Source: Watersipora subatra
Lineage: Eukaryota; Bryozoa; Gymnolaemata; Cheilostomatida; Watersiporidae
DNA: 64,000 bases
Direction of reading: 5' to 3'
Assembly: GCF_963576615.1 (NCBI RefSeq)
Contig: NC_088715.1
Location: forward strand, 56,392,190-56,456,189
Shown: positions 31,737 through 43,289 of the stretch, in pieces
How positions within the stretch are numbered: position 1 is the first letter of the stretch
Layout: the number at the start of each line of letters is the position of its first letter
Notes under the pieces: model-generated
Databases searched by the model: none
What the model was told of the DNA's origin: nothing
Seen by the model: only the letters and a program-made list of their open reading frames with translations
Made by a program: the position numbers and the translations under genes

Positions 31737-32900
31737 AGTTTTAAAGTCATCTAGGGGTGGACAGCTTTATATACATTTAGTAGTAGACAGCTTTATATAC
31801 ATTTAGTAGTAGACAGCTTTATATACATCTAGTGGTAAACAGCTTTATAGACGTCTAGTAGTAGACAGCTTTATAGATATTTAGTGGTAGACAGCTCTAT
31901 AGACGTCTAGTAGTAGACAGCTTTATAGACATCTAGTAGTAGACAGCTTTATAGACATCTAGTAGTAGACAGCTTTATAGACATCTAGTAGTAGACAGTG
32001 TTATAGGCATCTAGTAGTAGACAGCTTTATAGACATCTAGTAGTAGACAGCTTTATAGACATCTAGCAGTGGACAGCTTTACAGACATCTAGTAGTAGAC
32101 AGTTTCATAAACATGTAGTAGTAGGCAGCTTTATAAGCACCTAGTAGTAGACAGCTTTATATACATCTAGTGGTAGACAGCTTTATAGACGTCTAGTAGT
32201 AGACAGCTTTATAGATATTTAGTGGTAGACAGCTCTATAGACGTCTAGTAGTAGACAGCTTTATAGATATCTAGTAGTAGACAGCTTTATAGACATCTAG
32301 TAGTAGACAGCTTTATAGACATCTAGTAGTAGACAGTGTTATAGGCATCTAGTAGTAGACAGCTTTATAGACATCTAGCAGTGGACAGCTTTACAGACAT
32401 CTAGTAGTAGACAGTTTCATAAACATGTAGTCGTAGGCAGCTTTATAAGCACCTAGTAGTAGACAGCTTTATAAATATCTAGTAGAAGACAGCTTCATAG
32501 GCATCTAGTAGTAGACAGCTTTATAGACATTTAGTGGTAGACAGTGTAATACAGATCTACTGGGAGGCAGTTTCACGGACATTTACTGGTAGACAATTTT
32601 GTAGACAATGTCGTGTTGTTAGTTTTATCGATATCTACTGGTGAACAACTTTAAAGACAACATCCGATAAACAGTTTTATAAACACTTAACAAAATATAT
32701 TTTTATTGAGATCTACTCATAGTCTGTTTTATAGACCTCTACTAGTAAGCAGATTTATAGAAAACTACCAGTAGTAAACTATAGGTGCATAGATAATTTT
32801 ATAGGCATCTAGTAGTAGGCAGTTTATTATAAATTTATTGGTAGACAGTTTTATGAACAATTACTGGTAGACAGTCTTAGATTTTTTAAGTAGTTGGTAT
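31737..32900. repeat. 26-bp minisatellite with a 338-bp higher-order unit
   Basis: The 26-bp unit contains TAGTAGTAGACAGCTTTATA followed by GACATC. About 32 recognisable copies run to 32560 and degenerate copies trail to 32900. A block starting at 31815 recurs at 32153, 338 bp later, with the same series of variant units (for example GATATTTAGTGGTAGACAGC). 338 is exactly 13 units, so a 13-unit block has been duplicated. Confidence 0.85.
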
Positions 32901-32928
32901 GAAAAGTAATGATGATGTTTGTTCAGCA

Positions 32929-33500
32929 TAGGGATGGACAAGATAATAATAGCGATATTCGGTAGTTGTCTTCTCGATAATATAAATTGAAGTGAAACTG
33001 CCCTTTCGTGTTATCGATCTTACCGGTAGTTTCTTTTACTCATCGATAGTTCAAACTTCAAAATATTGTTTGTCAATTTTTTTGTTGCAGATAGTTTTTT
33101 TTTCTCCAGTTCATTCTTTTTATTTATAGATCACGATATCATGATTGTTCTGGCTGTGATTTTGTTGCTGAATCAAGGTATTTTCTTTCTCCTAATAAAT
33201 GCTGACTGAAGCCTAAGCACTCAATTGAATCTTTTAAAGACTATTTTTGCACACACAATCTTATCATTTCAGTAGATCTTATGCCATAAAAATCCTTGTT
33301 CCCTTGATAATTATTGAGATTTTTTTAGTTATTTCTTGTCAACTCAATATTTTATTTGACCAATAGGTCGATAGTTATTTTATTTTGGTAGGGAGTTGAT
33401 TGCATCACCATCATCCAGTAGTTATCGGTAACTCGATATATCAAGAAAACAACTCCCAAAGATTCGGTATTAGCATATCATTATTCATCGTCCAGCCCTA
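32929..33500. mobile_element. hAT-type MITE, 572 bp, with 8-bp target duplication
   Basis: The ends are imperfect inverted repeats (TAGGGATGGAC at the left, GTCCAGCCCTA at the right). Both are flanked by the identical 8 bp GTTCAGCA at 32921-32928 and 33501-33508. An 8-bp duplication and a CAGGG-TGGAC-like end are characteristic of hAT elements. The interior has GATAATAT- and ATCGAT-rich DNA and no coding capacity, so it must be moved by a transposase supplied in trans. Confidence 0.85.
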
Positions 33501-33508
33501 GTTCAGCA

Positions 33509-34378
33509 TTAATTTTTTGCTCAATTGAGAGGATTGTCTTTTCCACTTCACTTCGCTACTACTACTACATACACGAGACGCTGCACGATTTATAGATTAA
33601 AGCCTAAGATAGAAAAACAGGCTCAAAGTAGACCTACTACTTAATATCATTCAGATATCATAGAACCAAAATGAAGAGGAGCTATGTAAATCTCCACGGA
33701 TATACAAGCTTCAGATACACAAACTTCACTGATAAATAAACACTGATATACAAATTTCAGGACTTATAAATACTATATGTGCATGTTAAAAGTATGCTGA
33801 TTGTATAGTCAAAAATCTGCTACAATTTTCAAGTTTCCGCTAAAAAAATTGGTGTTTTAAAGTACTAAAAAATTCGAGGATTGACTAATTTAATCTAGTC
33901 ATTGATTTTGATTTTTCTTTAAAATTAATTGTGTATTAAAAGTTATGTTTGCTGAGTCTTATAACATTTGCATTGGGTATAATTCTTTCATTTTCTTCTA
34001 AGGCTACCTCCCAATTCACTATTTTCAGAAACTGACAACAAATGTTTTCATTGTATTATTAATAGTAGTAGATAACATTACAAACTGTTGTTTAAATGCA
34101 AGTTTCAACCAAATATCAAGTTATATCAAAATTTTCTAGCTTTGATAATAGACCGGCAACTTTGGCAATCTTTGAAAGATGTTGACTGGACACAGTTACA
34201 ACGCTGAATAATTACTGCATTTTTATGCCACAGAACGCAGTATATCATTGGGTCCAGTTTTCATTGTATAGTCTATTTTAGTATTTAAACTGTGTTTAAG
34301 ACACACTATATCATAAGATGAACTTTAAAACGTATGTCTAAGACAACACCAAAGGAAAACAGAAAACTTTGTCAATTT
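33509..34378. other. No recognisable gene
   Basis: AT-rich DNA between the MITE and the hAT element. Nothing coding or structured that I can support. Confidence 0.5.
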
Positions 34379-34558
34379 TCAAAATAGGCACACTTCTTCC
34401 ACAAGACCTTTCAAGTTTTTGTTCTGTATATCTGAATTAGACAGCTGAGCTGTGTCACTGTTCAGCATTCCAAGTTTTTTCTCATCCTTATCCGAGTCAG
34501 ACAACATTGATGCCAGCATGTACATGAACATGTATGAAATATCTAACAATATAGAGTT
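34379..34558 (-). CDS. Possible terminal exon fragment of an unknown gene, cut by a hAT end
   Basis: The minus-strand frame reads SILLDISYMFMYMLASMLSD, then an acidic-basic DSDKDEKK stretch, and stops at 34379 after GLVEEVCLF. It has mixed composition unlike the surrounding AT-driven frames. The open frame runs straight into the hAT terminal repeat at 34559, so the element may have inserted into it. No domain is recognised and no splice site is confirmed. Confidence 0.25.
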   Translation of the reverse strand, partial: NSILLDISYMFMYMLASMLSDSDKDEKKLGMLNSDTAQLSNSDIQNKNLKGLVEEVCLF

Positions 34559-35082
34559 CAGTGCTGGGCAAAGTGCGGCTCTAGAGCCGCATGCGGCTTT
34601 TGGCAAATTTTGTTGCGGCTCTTTTAACTCTGTGACAATTCAAACTTTTTTGACGTATATAAAAATATCCTTATAATATACTGTATAAAACTACATGCAT
34701 TGTGACATATTAGGCTTATCTAAAAGTGCACTATTACTGCCTTATATGTATAGCCTACACATTCATCAGAGTCATAAGTCATGACATAATGTACATGTAG
34801 CTTTTCTGATGTAATAACGTCCGTTGCTGACCTTATGAGGACAAAAATAGATTGCTCCAGAAAGGTTCATGAAGAAGTCATTTCATTATGATTTCATAAT
34901 GCTGGCTTATATAAGATGCTGTGCCTTAGCTGAACGTGTTATTTGTAATTGAGCCAATTAATGAAGTGGGGGTAGCAATGGCATATTCAACAGAACAAAC
35001 CTTTCCCAGAGTTACAATAGAAACCTCACCAAGTAAACAAAATAGAAAAATATCTACAAGAAAATTCTAAAATGAGTGCACC

Positions 35083-36690
35083 TTGGAATATGCATTCATT
35101 TTTAGGCATGGCAAACCGCAATGTCTATTGTGTCAGGAAACGATCTCCGCTAACAAGAAGACGAACATCAAACGGCATCATTCGGCGAAGCACGGAGAGT
35201 TTACTGCAACATTTCGACTGGGATCTTTAGCGAGACATCAAAAGCTAAATAAACATCAAAAGTCACTAACGTCTTCAGATAATATGCTAGTTTCTTTTAC
35301 AGCTACTGATAAACGCGCTTACGAAGCATCTCTACGAGTCTCAAAGATTCTAGCAAAAGCAACGCTTCTCTATTCTCATGCTGAGATTGTAAAAGAATGC
35401 ATGGTTGAGGCTATGAAATCACTTTTTCCAGATAAGCGTGATATAATTGGTAAAGTCAAGGCAATACCACTTTCTAGGAAAACTGTCACTGGTAGAATTG
35501 AAAGCATTAATGTTCTTTGCTTACCCATATAGACCAGGCAGATTGCTTTTCAATCGCTATTGATGAATCTACTGATATAATGGGCGTAGCTCAATTAGCA
35601 GACATTGTAAGGTATGTAGGCTACTGTGTGTACACCCACAACTGGTAATCATTTTTACCATGCATTTGCAAGCTGAAGTCATACGTGCATTTTAATAGAC
35701 AGTAAAGAGAGAACACAATTCCAAGTAGAAAATGTTGCACTTATTTTATGATATTTGTTTCAAAGTGACTAACCCACACATTTATACTACATGTTTCTTT
35801 ATGAAACGTCAGTATGTTTCTTTATAAAGCATAGTGTTATGCTTTAGTCATACACCCTGTGTTGCAGATTCTTTGATGGTGAAGAAATAAAGGATGAGTT
35901 TCTTACTTTGGTTAGATAAGAAGGAGAAACCACCGGTCAGGCTAACTATGATGCCCTCGTTAAAAGACTTGACAAGATGAAGATACCTCCCACAAATGCA
36001 TATCTGTAACAACAGATGGCGCACCAGCCATGGTTGGAAGAGATCAAGGGATCATAGCTAGATTGAAAAAGGATATGCCATCAATGCTAGTATTCCATTG
36101 CATCATCCACCAAACTTTTTTATGCGGAAAACTAAATGATCACTACCAACAACTAACGTGTTCAAGCTATGAAGATGATCAACTTCTTCAGAAGTCAATC
36201 AGCTCTCAGACACAGAAACTTAAGGAAGTTTCTCAAAGAAAGCGATGCCATTTGTGAAGATTTACGAACATACAATAACATTAGCTGGTTAAGTAAGGGA
36301 AATGCTCTGTCGAGGCTGTGGAGTACTCGTCTGGAGCTAACCTCATTTCTAAATACATGCACAAGCTTGAATGCAAAACAGTTTCAAGAGATGATGAGCT
36401 CTTCTAAAGATATGAGTGACCTTGCCTTCCTTGTTGACATCTGCGGCCATTTGAATGATTTGAACCTCAAGCTTCAATCGAGAACAAGACTATCATTAAT
36501 ACTCTACCAGCTGTTCAAGCCTTCTCTCATTAGTTGGAGTTGTTTCTGGTGAATGTGCAAAGTGATTTGCTTCACTTTCCTACGCTAAAAGCATTTTTAT
36601 ATGACGATGAAGAAATGGCGTCTTGTACAGCTGAGTGCACTCACTTTATAGAAAAGCTGCAACAAGAGTTTAGAAAATAGCCACTCACAG
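35083..36690 (+). pseudogene. hAT transposase pseudogene with one recognisable intron
   Basis: Reads as a hAT transposase of the type related to GTF2IRD2. First is an N-terminal BED-like zinc finger (CLLCQE...HHSAKH). Then come LAKATLLYSHAEIVKECMVE, a catalytic-domain piece SIAIDESTDIMGVAQLAD, TDGAPAM and a FHCIIHQ box, then RKFLKESDAICEDLRTYNN and RWLSKGNALSRLW-like sequence (here SWLSKGNALSRLW). It ends with LFLVNVQSDLLHFPTLKAF. At 35612-35877 a GTATGT...TTGCAG intron splits an Arg codon and restores the frame into FFDGEEIKDEFLTLV. Stops and frame changes at about 35530, 35920, 36010, 36230 and 36550 disable it. A GTAAGT at about 36694 may be a further donor. Confidence 0.85.
35612..35877 (+). 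other. Predicted intron in the hAT transposase
   Basis: GTATGT at 35612 and a TTGCAG ending at 35877, preceded by pyrimidines. Removing it joins GAC ATT GTA AG to A TTC TTT GAT, giving a continuous reading frame that matches the family. Confidence 0.7.
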
Positions 36691-36989
36691 GTGTAAGTAG
36701 GGGCAGTAATACATATGTGTAGGTAGTTTCTCACCAACCTGTTAAGCCTAAGATATGCAGATGCTCAGTCTTTCCACCAAGCTAGCAGATCAACATCATC
36801 ATGAGCTGTGGTACCTCGCTTGTACTTTTGTAGTTTTTCATGACTTGAAATGTTTGTAACTTCATTATCGCTGTCTCTGCTTTTACTGGAACTGTATAAT
36901 GTTGGTATTCACTTCTTTTTATAGGATGCTCATCAACGCTAGTTGAAGACTGACTAGTATCTCCTTCCTTAAAGATTGAATTGCAAAAA

Positions 36990-37135
36990 AATTCACATTA
37001 CAGCTATTTGGTATCAAAATATTCACCATGTTTCATTCTGCTGTATTGTAGATGCAAAATAAGCAGAAATGTAATTACAAGTTTTTAAAAGCTCAAAAAC
37101 GAACAGTCAATCGCCACCATCACGAAAAAGCCATA
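36990..37135. repeat. Inverted repeat C, left arm
   Basis: Matches 37725-37870 in reverse complement over about 140 bp: ATTTGGTATCAAAA, CTGCTGT...TTGTAGATGC, AGCTCAAAAA and CCATCACGAAA. It lies between the two hAT transposase fragments, which are on opposite strands. Confidence 0.75.
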
Positions 37136-37724
37136 GGCTGGAATTAATTAGTTTCTCTGACGTACTCAAACAATTTGGTTATTGTTTTGGCACGTGATGT
37201 TATCACGTGAATTGAAAGGCCAATAAAAGACTCAATATAGAATATTTTGTTGCACTAGTTTATGACAAACACTGCGGGGCTTCACTGAAAAGCCTGTATC
37301 AATTATAGATGCTTGCTACATTACAGTTTTTTTTCGGTTTGGTTTAATCATCAAGTCGTAATTTGATCCTGTGACCCATACTTCTTGCCAAACAGCGGGC
37401 GAATAATTTCTGTAGCATTTTTTACTATCACAAGTGACCAACAACCTCATTATGTTTATCAGAGTGTGATATGCACTCATTCGAGCTAAGTTTAAAAACA
37501 TAAATGAGCTTTAGTGTAGGTTTTAAGATATCAGTGCTCGAAAATGACCGCATTACAATGATGATGAAACCGACGCGCAAGGACAATCGGACACGGTTTT
37601 ATTAAATGCGAGAAGTATATTTGTGAAAATTTTTCAATGAATGAGGTTGCATAAAAGGGTAAACAGAAGCCATCTTGTTCAGCTACGTTCCATTTGAGCC
37701 GTTTTGAAAAGGGATTCTTATCTA
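37136..37724. other. Spacer of inverted repeat C
   Basis: About 590 bp without a recognisable gene. The frame at 37316-37501 (minus) is unsupported. Confidence 0.45.
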
Positions 37725-37870
37725 CGGCGCTTTCGTGATGGCTGCGATTAACGGTTCATTTTTGAGCTTTCAAAAGCTCGTAGCCACATTTCCGCATATT
37801 TTGCATCTACAACACAGCAGAGTAAGACATGGTAATTTTTTTGATACCAAATCACTTTAATGTGAATTTT
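37725..37870. repeat. Inverted repeat C, right arm
   Basis: Reverse-complement partner of 36990-37135. It abuts the 3' side of the minus-strand hAT fragment. I see no target-site duplication at the outer ends. Confidence 0.75.
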
Positions 37871-37885
37871 GTTAGGTATAAAATT

Positions 37886-38420
37886 TTAGACAGTTTTTCG
37901 ATCTTCTTTTGGTATAAACTTCAATGTCTTAAACCTCAGGCCCAAGTCAGAGGCAGCTTTAACATGCATGCTGGATTCAAGAACATCAAGCCTTTGTCTC
38001 AGATTACTAGGGCAGGCTTGCTTGAACTGTGATATATATCCAGGATCATCATCATCCACACACATAAACCTTAAGAGATGATTGAGCTCTGGAAGTGCGA
38101 TTGCTAACGATACAAAACTTGCGCCACAGAGTCTCTGAGTAGCAACCTCCAAAGGAGTCGATAGATCTTGGACTTTCCTAAGCTTTTCCATTTCATAACC
38201 TGGTATAAATAAAAGTAACTAGTAAACCTGAAAACGCTTTGTTCTTGTGAATAGGGACTAAAACAAAATAATTACTTGCTAATGATAAAATTTTCTTATT
38301 ACCTAAACCTCTTAAAAAAGCTTGAGCGCAATCAATATTTTGTAGAGCACTGTTAATCATGGTTATTGTAGAAGCCCACCGAACAGGTAAATGTCGCTTT
38401 TGTAAGAAGAAAAGTGTAGA
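37886..38420 (-). pseudogene. Second hAT transposase fragment (ZBED-like), two exons
   Basis: On the minus strand an upstream block (about 38420-38303) encodes LQKRHLPVRWASTITMINSA. Then comes a GTAATA...CCAG intron (38302-38200, 103 bp). The next exon (38199-37886) reads KVQDLSTPLEVATQRLCGAS, ALPELNHLLRFM and GLRFKTLKFIPKEDRK. The two blocks join in frame through a split Gly codon. P-V-RW-ST and LPxLNHLL are hAT/ZBED-type phrases. The upstream part is cut off by the tRNA-headed element at 38430, and the downstream part ends at inverted repeat C. It is a different subfamily from the plus-strand copy next to it. Confidence 0.7.
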
Positions 38421-38429
38421 TTTAAGCTT

Positions 38430-38610
38430 GCATTCATCTATATATATGTATATATTTCTAAATGTTGGTGTGCGTGCGTGTGTGTTGCTTCAATTATAGC
38501 TATTAAAATATTGAAGCTAAGATTTTGTATTCTGATGGATTTTAACGCACAACAAATTACACAACATTCTTATCCATGCGCTCTACCACTGAGCTACAAT
38601 GATATATTAA
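38430..38610 (-). mobile_element. tRNA-derived SINE-like element
   Basis: Minus-strand head TGTAGCTCAGTGGTAGAGCG is a near-perfect tRNA A-box arm. The B-box region GCGTTAAAATCC is slightly decayed. TTCAATATTTTAATAGCTA, a CA-rich microsatellite and a TA-rich tail follow. This is the same architecture as 23676-24690 but with a short CA/GCAC repeat in place of the satellite. Confidence 0.65.
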
Positions 38611-40128
38611 CCAATACATTATTAGATACCTCAGACCACAAAATTATTTTAGCATTACGATACCCCTGTTAAGAAATACTTCCTCGTAAGATTCAGTTAC
38701 AATATCTGTGGTGTAAGGTTCACTAGGCTATACTCTAACTGCTCTGACCTGACAATAATTTTGTAATTAGCTGTTTTTGTCATCAGTTTTGGTAAACCCA
38801 TAGCTGTTTATTGCTCTATGATGGCCTATGATACCACTAAACCAACAAGTATTCACACTGGTTGTTGATTCATTTTTAAGGCAACAAGTCAGCTGGTAAC
38901 ATGTAAGATTTACATATCTCTACAACAAACTTTCATATATTATACTATTATACCTAGCTCTTGATTATATGCTTTACATGATCAAACAGCTACATATTTG
39001 CTCATACTAATTCAGAGGCAACCACAAGAAGACATTCATTCATATTATATAACTGTTTCCCCGGAGAGTCAAACAAGGTATTGTTTTTATTCTGTTCATT
39101 ATTCAGTATTACTCATTACTATGCTTTATGTATTGTTTGTCAAACTACAAACAACATTGTTAGTTATTTTATACTATAGTATATTTTTATATCACTTATA
39201 GCCTTTCATTATTCTGTATAAATTAGTATCTCACATAACATGCGTAATATCTCTCACGAAATATCTCACATAATTTATCGTAGTTTTTACAGTGCTTATC
39301 AATACGCAACAAAACCAGTGAAAGCATCAGTTGAATTCTTCACAATCTGGGCTGAAGCAGTTTACAGTAAAAACTTGTCACTTCAAGACTTGTGGTTCAG
39401 ACCCATACAACAGCTGCATAGTGTGAAGAGACAGAAGTAGTATATATCTACAATTATACAACAGCCAAGGCGGCCCAGAGTAAAATCAGAGTAGCTGAAC
39501 ATTTACTACCTAGGATTTTCTTTTCTACAAGATATCATCATCTGCTACATGAAAAGATAGTGTTTGTTTTATTAAAACTTATAGTCTTCAATTTCAACTT
39601 AACTGCTCACACATACTGTTGTAGTAAAAATGCTACAGAAATTAACTCTCTCTACAAACACTATTATTCATCACAATCGATTAGTATTTAGGTTTAGTTA
39701 TTAGCTGTTACACTTAGAATTAGAAGCAGCTTTTTTAATATATACATATGTAATTTGGTTCAAAATTGTTGAAAGTTGGGTCAGTAATATCATAGCAGAC
39801 TTGTTTAGATGCCAGGCATCGCTTTGATCAATCTCATTATCCTTATTGCGCAGTGTGTTAAGTTCTTCACTGTGTATGTGTAACCAACCATATTACATAT
39901 CAAGATATTTTTTTACAATTGCTGCCTTGTAGAAGCAGTGGGGGTATGCTGCATGGAGTTTTTCTAGCCTTTACAGAGAAATCTAGTTTCTTGCCTCAGC
40001 CACACATTGGCAGCAGCATTATGATTGTGTTTTATGTACTTCAGTTTTAATAATTATTTTACAACATACTTACTAACATGACCAGTTCATCAAACCATGT
40101 TGACACTCGCTAACTCACATCACAGATA
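38611..40128. other. No recognisable gene
   Basis: Upstream flank of the BEL/Pao element. I see no LTR pair. Frames at 38998-39440 are not recognisable. Confidence 0.45.
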
Positions 40129-40825
40129 ATGCAAGGACTGCTGCTTTATAAGGAAGCCGAAATTGCCATTGAAATTCAAAGTCAGTTTTATTTCGGAGTC
40201 AAGCATGAATTGAGCAGTAGTGATACACAAACTTCCCACATTGAGCAGCTAAACCAACAGGTCACCATTTCACCTAGTTTAAGTGAAGCTGTTGAACATT
40301 TTGAAAAAAGCTATGCAGATGGAGTTATCTGATGAAAATATTTCAAAGTTGGTGAAACAAATGGATTGCATGGAGGCAGATAAAACAAATATTTTAAGAC
40401 AGTTGAAGCAGAGACTTAGTGTGTCAGCCAGTAGGTCCAACAGCTATTCACTTCCTCATTTTAGAAGTAGCAGGGATAGGCAAAGGCAATCACTACAGTC
40501 ATATTCATCACGTCTAACTCTTAATTATGGTCAAAATGAACTGGTACAAAGCGGTATGGCTGCTTTGGGTTTGAGTTCGGTTAGTGAAAAAGTTTGTAGC
40601 AAGAGGTCATCGGGGTCATACAGGTCTGACTCACAGATCAGGGATCTGTACCTGACCTTGAGACACTACTAAGGACTCACACCATGAATGAAAACGATAT
40701 TAGCTTAGGACAGCTTAATGCATCTAAAAGTAACTCACCAAAATCACAGACAAGTCTTAGGTCACAGCCCAAGAAATCTAGTTCAAAGGCTCAATCAAAT
40801 AAGTCACAAGCAGTAGGCAGTTTTA

Positions 40826-42320
40826 TTGAAACTCTCACATCAAAATCATAGTCATGCAAGACTACAAACAGTGCTCAAACTGGCAAGTCTCAGGCTTCCT
40901 CATATTTTAGAGCAAAGGCTACAGAAGCAGCCGCTAAAGTTGCCACAGCAGAGGCAAAACTTCAAGCGGAGTTTGACGCCAAGCGTTTTGAGGAGCTGGA
41001 ACTGCTTCAGATCAAACAACATAAGCAGGTCTTGGCTAAAAGGCGACATATCACCGAAATCAAACTTTGTGGTGAAGTAAAGACTAACAGGGCAAAGCAG
41101 CAAGCCTATGAAGCTGCATCAGATAGACACCATGACGATGAGTTAAGGTCCTTATTGTTGCAACCACCCTCCAACATCTTTCAGAGTTCTGGCAAAAGAA
41201 ATGATTAAACAACTTATAAAGATGTAGAGACCAAAAGTGTATTATCAGCTGACTCCATAAGTCTGGTACAAGATGTATCTGAGACTACTGTTAAAACTGT
41301 GGGTGAATCTATGGCTACAGCCATAGCCATGAACAGGAACCATATCCCGGCTCCAGCTGTGTTCAATAGAGATCCACTAAAGTACACAGACTGGAAGATA
41401 GCATTCCATGTCTTGATTGAGACTTGCCCATACACTCCTTTTCAAAAGCTTCATCTACTTCATCAGTATGTAAGTAGAGGTGCTATTGAGTGTATAAAGG
41501 GGTATTTCACTTTGCAAAAGCCCAATGCATACCAAGTGGCATTAAATGTACTTGAAGAATAATTTGGTTCTCATGAACTGATTGAGAAGACTTTCTATGA
41601 TAGGTTGGTACAGTGGCCAAAAATCATAGATCATTCAACATTGAAAATGGACAGTTATTTTCTCAATCAATGTGCAACAGCATTGGAAGCAATTCCAGGC
41701 CTTCAAGTACTTAACAAAATTAGAGATAACAAGAAACTCATACATTTTCTACCAGAACAACTGCGTGACAGACGGATCAGGTATGCAACAAATCAGTTGA
41801 AAAAGTCAGATGTATTTCCTGATTTCCACAGTTATGCCAAGTTCATTGCTCACAAAGCAAAGGTTTTTGGCAGCACTTTGCATGAAATAACACACAAGCA
41901 AGTGAACAAAGACAAATCAGACAGCTTGAAGAGAAGATCAGCACATGTTTTTTAAAAGCAGAAACTAAGTCTCAAAGTGAAACCAACAGTGTTGTTGAAT
42001 CTGAAGTACAAAATGAACCTGAAAATGTTGTTAGGAATAAGCTAGTACAGGGAAATTCGGAAATCCAGTGTTTATTTTGCAAACTTTCAAGAAAAAAACG
42101 ATGGAAACATGAAACAGCAAATTGTTTCCATCTAGGATAACTCTCAGAGCAAGAAATCCAAAAGTTCATAACATATAGGTCTTTGAGCTCTGCATGCTTA
42201 AGAAGGGCCATGGATACCAACAAGGTCAATCAAAATCTACTTGTGTTACATGCAAGGCAGCACACCCAATTGTACAACATGCAAAGTATGAAGCTGAAAA
42301 CCACCATGCTACTCAAGTAA
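40826..42320 (+). pseudogene. BEL/Pao gag remnant
   Basis: A basic coiled-coil segment (AEAKLQAEFDAKRFEELELL) precedes the capsid-like part. That part has FNRDPLKYTDWKIAFHVLIE, then LVQWPKIIDHSTLKMDSYFL, LEAIPGLQVLNKIRDNKKLI and FPDFHSYAKFIAHKAKVFG. It ends with zinc-knuckle-like motifs: CLFCK...KHETANC near 42064-42126 and CVTCKAAHPIVQH near 42240. Stops at 41560 and about 41955 split it. Confidence 0.8.
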
Positions 42321-42399
42321 ATCCTAACAGTAAGACACCTGAAATACTAAAACCACAAAACTTAGCCACAGATGCAAAGGAAACTGTATGCAACCTAGC

Positions 42400-43260
42400 T
42401 TCCACTAAAAGAACCAAAGTGCTTATGTCAATGACAGTTCTGGTTTGGGTCTTTTCTGTAAAGGAGACAAACCAAAAGGCGCTCACATATGCTAACTTAG
42501 ACTCAGGTAGCGATTCTTGTTACATAACAGGCACTATAGCCAATCAACTCACATGTGACAAAAAACCTATCAAACTGCCGATGGCAACAATGTCTAACTA
42601 ACACTTGGTTTGTGCAACAAATGGTAACTAGACACAATGTCTACATCTGACCTCATTGTCAGAGGGTATAACTGCAAAAAAGATGTTAATCTTCCTGTTG
42701 TATACACTACCAAACAGATACCTTCTAAATATGAGTCTATATCGAAAGCTGAGGTAGTAACTCGTTGGGGTCATCTGTGAGACATTGCAGAAAAAATGAC
42801 TAACGAACCAGACATTGAGGTCGATCTACTCATAGGAGGTAATTGTCCAGTAGCCTTCAAACCTAGAAAAGTCAGGATGGGAAGCAATCTAGATAATGAG
42901 CCTTTTAGCCTGCACAGTGATCTGAGATGGCCAATTATGGTCAGTCTGAAATTTTACTCCGGAGAAATTTCTAACTGCACCATTGTAAACAAAACTATCA
43001 TAGAACCCATAGATGAGAAAACTGAAACAAATTTCGTTTGCCAACCTGAAACAAGCAAAACCAATAAACAAATTGATAAACGTGCTAAGCCAAGACTTCA
43101 AAGATTTTGCTACTACCAAAGATGCACTATCCATAGAAGGCAAAACCTCTTTTGAACTAATGAGCAATGCAACTGTGGTATCAGAAAACAATGTCACAAT
43201 GCCGTTGATGCTCAAACAGAAGCCAACTTCAAATCGTAGCTTCAAAACAGCAGAGGCTTG
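42400..43260 (+). pseudogene. BEL/Pao protease and DUF1758-type linker
   Basis: YANLDSGSDSCYITGTIANQ near 42490-42550 holds the aspartic protease LDSGS-type active site. DIEVDLLIGGNCPVAFKPRK near 42808 is the conserved segment after it. VLSQDFKDFATTKDALSIEG near 43090 and MLKQKPTSNRSF near 43208 correspond to the usual run-in to the reverse transcriptase. Frameshifted and stop-containing. Confidence 0.75.
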
Positions 43261-43289
43261 ATTCACACCTGTTAAATCTGTAACAGCGC

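Larger units (their letters stand above)
34559..36700 (+). mobile_element. hAT (GTF2IRD2/ZBED-like, Charlie-type) transposon, 3' end missing
   Basis: The left terminus starts CAGTGCTGGGCAAAGTGCGG followed by CTCTAGAGCCGC, a typical hAT/Charlie end with an internal palindrome. The transposase pseudogene follows on the plus strand. The matching right terminus is not found before 36990, so the element is truncated or interrupted. Confidence 0.75.

Noticed and set aside
31737-32560. CRISPR-like array
   Set aside because: The 26-bp units are contiguous, with no unique spacers, and the setting is eukaryotic.
38535-38607. Functional tRNA gene
   Set aside because: The A-box arm is nearly perfect but the B box is changed and the ends do not pair. 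The same body follows other tRNA-like heads.
41972-42229. Minus-strand open frame inside the BEL/Pao gag
   Set aside because: Shadow of the plus-strand gag zinc-knuckle region.
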